In this document: positions 60,513 through 64,000 of the stretch, piece by piece
How the letters are laid out: each line of letters begins with the position of its first letter
How positions within the stretch are numbered: the first letter of the stretch is position 1
Source of the DNA: CAYFIW01 sp964500645
GTDB lineage: Bacteria > Chloroflexota > Dehalococcoidia > Lucifugimonadales > UBA826
Reading direction: 5' to 3'
DNA: 64,000 nucleotides
NCBI GenBank assembly: GCA_964500645.1
Contig: CAZCOH010000006.1
Coordinates: forward strand, 4,011-68,010
Made by a program: the position numbers and the translations under genes
Notes under the pieces: generated by a model
What the model was told of the DNA's origin: nothing
Seen by the model: the letters and a program-made list of their open reading frames with translations, nothing else
Database searches by the model: none

Positions 60513-60624
60513 ATTTTCCTTATGGCATGAGAACCAATAATATTGATATATAAGGCTAAAAAATCCTGAATAATTATAAGTGAATCACAAGTATATAAAT
60601 GTCATTCAAAAATGTTATTGATTT

Positions 60625-61836
60625 TTAGTCCGATCCGATAGCCTCAGAACTAACTAGATCGTCGAATTTTTGTTCTGTGTAGCCTAATAAATTTCTTATT
60701 ATATGTGAGCTGTCTTCTCCTACTTCTCTCATAGCGTGCCAACTTACCTTGTCCCTTTGCTTGCCTGGTACGGATTGGCCGTCGTAGACGATTTCACCCC
60801 AATTTTTCTCCTTTAAATTTACAAAGTAGTCTTTATCTCTCAGGTGTTTGTTTTCTAAAAGTTCACGGTTGTTTAGAACTGGTCCCGCCGGTACCCCGCA
60901 TTTCTGAAGAGATTGAACTATCTCGTCTCGCGGATTATTTATTGTCCAATTAGATATGGTTTTATTTATAAATAATTCTGAATTTTTCCTTTCTTTTGCA
61001 TCGTTTAGTTTTGGGTCATTAAGTTCATTCCCTGGATATACCTGTTTCAGGCCATTCCATTCCTCCAAATTTCTCACAGCGATAGTGATCCACTTATCTT
61101 CATCTTTTGTAGGGAATGCATCATGTGGACAATGTTGAGGGTGTTTATTCCCATTAATCAGAGGTGCGTCTGCACCTCTAGACGAAGCTGCAATAAATTC
61201 GCCTAATGCTCCCAGCGGACTTTCAGAAAGGGCTATATCTATATATGCTCCCTGACCTGACTTAACACGTTCTCTTGCATATGCCATAACTGACCAGACC
61301 GAGTTTAGGCCAGATATGGGATCTGCATAAGACATGCCGGTTTGCAAGGGTCTGTTAGGATCATAACCAATCAGAGAGGAAGCTCCTGAAACCGCTTCAG
61401 CAGTAGAACCAAAAGCTGGATATTCAGAATATGGTCCATCTAGTCCAAATCCAGGCATTGAGCACATAATAATATTGGCGTTGGTTTCACATAAAGTTTT
61501 GTAAGTAAGATCCAGGTTTTTCATTACTCTGGGTCTGTAGTTTTCTATTACGACGTCTGATATTGCAACCAAATCTAGAAAAACTTGTTTGCCTTTATTT
61601 AGATCTAGACGTATTCCAATATTGTATTTATTTCGATTTAATTTGTTATTTACTCGAGATACGCTGTCCAATGGCACTCTTGGGTCCGATATTTTAATTA
61701 CTTCTGCACCGAAATCTGCCAAAGTTCTAGTGGCCAGAGGGCCAGCCCACACGCGAGTCAGATCTAATATTCTCAGGTTGCTTAATGAACCGCTGCGTTC
61801 TGAATTATTACTGTTTTTGGACCTGAAGTTATTCAT
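60625..61836 (-). CDS. Class III CoA-transferase (CaiB/BaiF), YAD-type subunit
   Basis: 403 residues. LRILDLTRVWAGPLATRTLADFGAEVIKI, VIENYRPRVMKNLDLTYK and active-site GMSYADPISGLN with the catalytic Asp. The C-terminus has LLGYTEQKFDDL. It is five bases behind a second class III transferase, the same partner order (GHQ-type first, YAD-type second) as the two pairs at 4.5-9.5 kb. Together with the carboxyltransferase upstream it may activate and process branched or dicarboxylic acids; the substrate is unknown. Confidence 0.9.
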   Translation of the reverse strand: MNNFRSKNSNNSERSGSLSNLRILDLTRVWAGPLATRTLADFGAEVIKISDPRVPLDSVSRVNNKLNRNKYNIGIRLDLNKGKQVFLDLVAISDVVIENYRPRVMKNLDLTYKTLCETNANIIMCSMPGFGLDGPYSEYPAFGSTAEAVSGASSLIGYDPNRPLQTGMSYADPISGLNSVWSVMAYARERVKSGQGAYIDIALSESPLGALGEFIAASSRGADAPLINGNKHPQHCPHDAFPTKDEDKWITIAVRNLEEWNGLKQVYPGNELNDPKLNDAKERKNSELFINKTISNWTINNPRDEIVQSLQKCGVPAGPVLNNRELLENKHLRDKDYFVNLKEKNWGEIVYDGQSVPGKQRDKVSWHAMREVGEDSSHIIRNLLGYTEQKFDDLVSSEAIGSD

Positions 61837-61841
61837 AATTA

Positions 61842-62996
61842 TTAAAGGTAATGTTTATTATGCTCTCCCAATGAGGGTGCCATTCCCAAAGTTAGTCTTT
61901 CTCCATTTACTATAGGTGGAGGTGCAGGGAATTTGGCAGTAAATCCATTCGGATGTTCGACTGTTTGGAAGACTTTTCTATGTGTGAATTGTGGATCATC
62001 CAATATTTCTTTTACTGAAAGAATCGGCCCAACTGGTAGAAGCCAATCTTCCGAGGCCTCTTTAAAAACTTCTGCTCTGGTTTTTTCAGACATCCATTCT
62101 TGCATTAATTCTTCTACAAGGTCTTCCAAATTTTCGTCCGCCGTAATATCTTCGTAGTCCTTTCCTTCATATAAATCTGTTCGCCCTATCATCAGGCAAA
62201 TTTGTTCCCAAATACTTTGTGCTCCACCACCGTATGTTATGTATCCGTCTTTTGTTGCGAGTGCGGACACTCCTGGAGGAAAGCCCCTAGCTGAAAGAGA
62301 AGATTGTCTATGGTTGCGGCGTTTTCGGATGCCTCCGTCCATATCAAGCGGTGCTTGATGTAAGTTAGCCATTGTTTCAAAGGAAGATAGTTCCAGAAAT
62401 TTTCCTTCATTGGTGTAATCTCTATCCCAAAGTGCAATCAACAGCGCATTACATGCATTCATACCGGTTAAATAGTCTGTTTGGTGACCATAGATCATCA
62501 AGGGCTCTTTATTGGGGCTTCCAATAATATTCATAATCCCACCTAGTCCGAACATGACTATGGGAGCAGATTTCCAATTACAATAAGGTCCTGTCAATCC
62601 AAATGGCGTGATATTTATTTCTATCAGACTCGGAAATTTAGAAGTAAAAAAATCTTTCTCTATTTCAAATTCATTTCTCGTCGACAGATGCCAATCCTCT
62701 ATTAAAATGTCCGCATTAGATATAACAGAATCCAATTTTTGAAAGCCTTCATTTTTTGTCCAGTCTAACGAGACACTTTGCTTGCCGGTATTGTTGTGCA
62801 AAAAAAGCGTACTTTGCTTCTCTCCCCTTGAATTTTTAATGAATGGACTGGTATTACGACTCGAATCACCGTGTGGAGGAATTTCAATTTTGACTACCTC
62901 AGCTCCAAGTGCAGCTAACAATCTCCCACAATACGGACCAGCAACTCCATCAGCGATTTCAACTGCTTTAATGCCTTGTAATGGAAGGTTACTCAT
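61842..62996 (-). CDS. Class III CoA-transferase (CaiB/BaiF), GHQTD-type subunit
   Basis: 384 residues. IKAVEIADGVAGPYCGRLLAALGAEVVKIE is the family start, and ILIEDWHLSTRNEF follows. The active-site region reads GHQTDYLTGMNA: overall like the GGxQSE subunits at 5.7-8.3 kb but retaining Asp. This supports the view that the GGxQSE proteins descend from catalytic ancestors. The C-terminus ends in PSLGEHNKHYL. It lies 50 bases downstream of the carboxyltransferase gene. Confidence 0.88.
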   Translation of the reverse strand: MSNLPLQGIKAVEIADGVAGPYCGRLLAALGAEVVKIEIPPHGDSSRNTSPFIKNSRGEKQSTLFLHNNTGKQSVSLDWTKNEGFQKLDSVISNADILIEDWHLSTRNEFEIEKDFFTSKFPSLIEINITPFGLTGPYCNWKSAPIVMFGLGGIMNIIGSPNKEPLMIYGHQTDYLTGMNACNALLIALWDRDYTNEGKFLELSSFETMANLHQAPLDMDGGIRKRRNHRQSSLSARGFPPGVSALATKDGYITYGGGAQSIWEQICLMIGRTDLYEGKDYEDITADENLEDLVEELMQEWMSEKTRAEVFKEASEDWLLPVGPILSVKEILDDPQFTHRKVFQTVEHPNGFTAKFPAPPPIVNGERLTLGMAPSLGEHNKHYL

Positions 62997-63046
62997 TATT
63001 TGCCCATAGTTTGGTTTTGACTAATTTGGTTCAAGATGAGGTTTCC

Positions 63047-64000
63047 TTAGGGCCGTACTATTCTTTTTGGTCGTTGAGCCAGTTTATGTAGTAGAGGTTG
63101 AGCGAGTTTAACGAACCTGCAAGCTAGTTTTCTGGTGTCTCTCGGATCGATGAGGTCGACGACGTCGCCCTTGTACGCTGCCCTGAAAGGGGAGCGTAGT
63201 TTAAGTAGTCTGTCTTCGATCATGGTCCTGTGTGCTTCAGGATCAGGAGCGTTTTCAATTTCTCTTCTGTAAGCTGCAGCCACGCCACCTTCGATGGGGA
63301 TACCACCCCATTCACCTGCAGGCCATCCATACCTGAGGTTAAGTCCGTTTGGGTGACCGAGGCTGTTTGGAGCATCAGCAGCCACGCCATAGGATTTTCT
63401 TACGTTGAATTCGACTTTTGGTACTTCGGCTTCATAGCTTGCGATCAGTGCGCGTACCCCTCTGCGCATTGTTGCTTTACGTTCTGAGTGTGATCCGAGC
63501 ATAAAACCAGGCATGTCGAGGAAAATTACGACTGGAAGGTTGAAAGCGTCACAGAGATCTACGAAGTGAGCATATTTTTCAGCTGCCCATCCGTCCATGG
63601 CCCCTGCCATCACCTTTGGATCACTACCTATAATACCGACGCTGTATCCGTCGAGCCTTGCGAATCCTGTTATGACGGCACCTGCCCAGTGTTCTCTCAT
63701 TTCGAAGAATTCGCCGTTATCTACGACGTGTTTTATGAGTTTACGGGGATCGTAAGAGCGTTTTCTGTTTGCAGGAATTATGTTGAGAAGTTCCTCGGGT
63801 CTTCTATCCGGTGGATCTCCTGTTTCTATCCTGTCGGGGACTTCGTTTGTGGTGTTGGGGAGATAGGAAAGGAACTGTTTTATTTGTTCGAAAGCCTCTT
63901 CTTCAGAATCGGCCACATTATCAACCTGTCCACTTTCGTAGACATGCATCTTATATCCACCGAGTTCTTCCTTGCTGAGAGTTTCCCCTATAGCTCTTTG
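63047..64000 (-). CDS. Acyl-CoA carboxylase carboxyltransferase subunit, C-terminal part (5' truncated by window)
   Basis: The frame is open to base 64000, so at least ~317 residues of a ~500-residue protein are seen; the methionine at 63949 is internal. GAVITGFARLDGYSVGIIGSDP, DLCDAFNLPVVIFLDMPGFMLG and a GNxAxxP-like region with YGVAADAPNSLG are the carboxyltransferase (PccB/AccD-type) C-terminal subdomain that binds acyl-CoA. The AMIDE-like GNxLAG loop found in PccB (YGKAYG) reads RKSYGVAAD. It would carboxylate acetyl-, propionyl- or another acyl-CoA with a biotin carrier encoded elsewhere. It is the first seen gene of the minus-strand acyl-CoA operon. Confidence 0.9.
   Translation of the reverse strand, partial: QRAIGETLSKEELGGYKMHVYESGQVDNVADSEEEAFEQIKQFLSYLPNTTNEVPDRIETGDPPDRRPEELLNIIPANRKRSYDPRKLIKHVVDNGEFFEMREHWAGAVITGFARLDGYSVGIIGSDPKVMAGAMDGWAAEKYAHFVDLCDAFNLPVVIFLDMPGFMLGSHSERKATMRRGVRALIASYEAEVPKVEFNVRKSYGVAADAPNSLGHPNGLNLRYGWPAGEWGGIPIEGGVAAAYRREIENAPDPEAHRTMIEDRLLKLRSPFRAAYKGDVVDLIDPRDTRKLACRFVKLAQPLLHKLAQRPKRIVRP

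Noticed and set aside
1..64000. tRNA, rRNA, IS elements and prophage genes
   Set aside because: Gaps were read for cloverleaf, rRNA-like and transposase features and none was found; a covariance-model scan could not be run.

Overview
The window is bacterial, gene-dense and AT-rich, and most likely comes from a marine Chloroflexota of the SAR202/Dehalococcoidia type. That placement is inference. It rests on the crowd of class III (CaiB/BaiF) CoA-transferases, luciferase-like flavin monooxygenases, crotonase and acyl-CoA dehydrogenase paralogs, and on a peptide-type ABC binding lipoprotein whose mature N-terminus is a long Val/Glu/Lys repeat, a style familiar from Chloroflexota. No rRNA, tRNA, CRISPR array or transposase was seen. 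No gene-free stretch exceeds 300 bases; the largest is about 280 bases at 16.4-16.6 kb.

Layout. 0-2.4 kb: a metallo-hydrolase (cut by the window start) and two luciferase-like oxidoreductases. 2.4-10.4 kb: an acyl-CoA catabolic block with an acyl-CoA dehydrogenase, two crotonases and two pairs of class III CoA-transferases arranged as mirror images around 7.0 kb. 10.4-17.9 kb: a D-2-hydroxyacid dehydrogenase, a sugar-epimerase-like SDR, an FAD-linked oxidase, two MFS transporters and a cytoplasmic reductive-dehalogenase-like Fe-S protein. 18-23.9 kb: a sulfatase, NHL-repeat protein, DUF1501 and DUF1800 proteins and a membrane protein. 23.9-34 kb: a peptide-type ABC importer whose ATPase genes and receptor/permease genes are separated by an opposite-strand gene fusing a permease to a calcium-binding beta-propeller. 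34-42.8 kb: two very large FtsX-type membrane proteins and a Gfo/Idh/MocA oxidoreductase.

42.8-59.3 kb is the most interesting part. A run of 14 minus-strand genes encodes a membrane protein, peroxiredoxin, acyl-ACP-desaturase-like di-iron protein, two cyclopropane-synthase-family methyltransferases, a flavin oxidoreductase, a DUF1365 protein, a secreted protein, a small zinc ribbon (its 49-aa ORF is easy to miss), two small proteins, a DICT-USP-like protein, a DNA photolyase and an SDR-DUF2867 protein. It is divergent from a TIGR01777-SRPBCC protein and a cobalamin-binding regulator that keeps the light-sensing residues of CarH (W65-H66, E75-H76, H113) but carries a C-terminal XRE-type helix-turn-helix instead of an N-terminal MerR domain. 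A perfect 18-bp palindrome lies in the divergent promoter. I read this as a B12/light-controlled photoprotection island that repairs DNA and remodels phospholipid acyl chains, probably to methylated or furan fatty acids.

59.3-64 kb returns to acyl-CoA metabolism: an acyl-CoA-dehydrogenase-like protein lacking the catalytic Glu, a third CoA-transferase pair and the C-terminal part of a biotin-dependent carboxyltransferase (cut by the window end).
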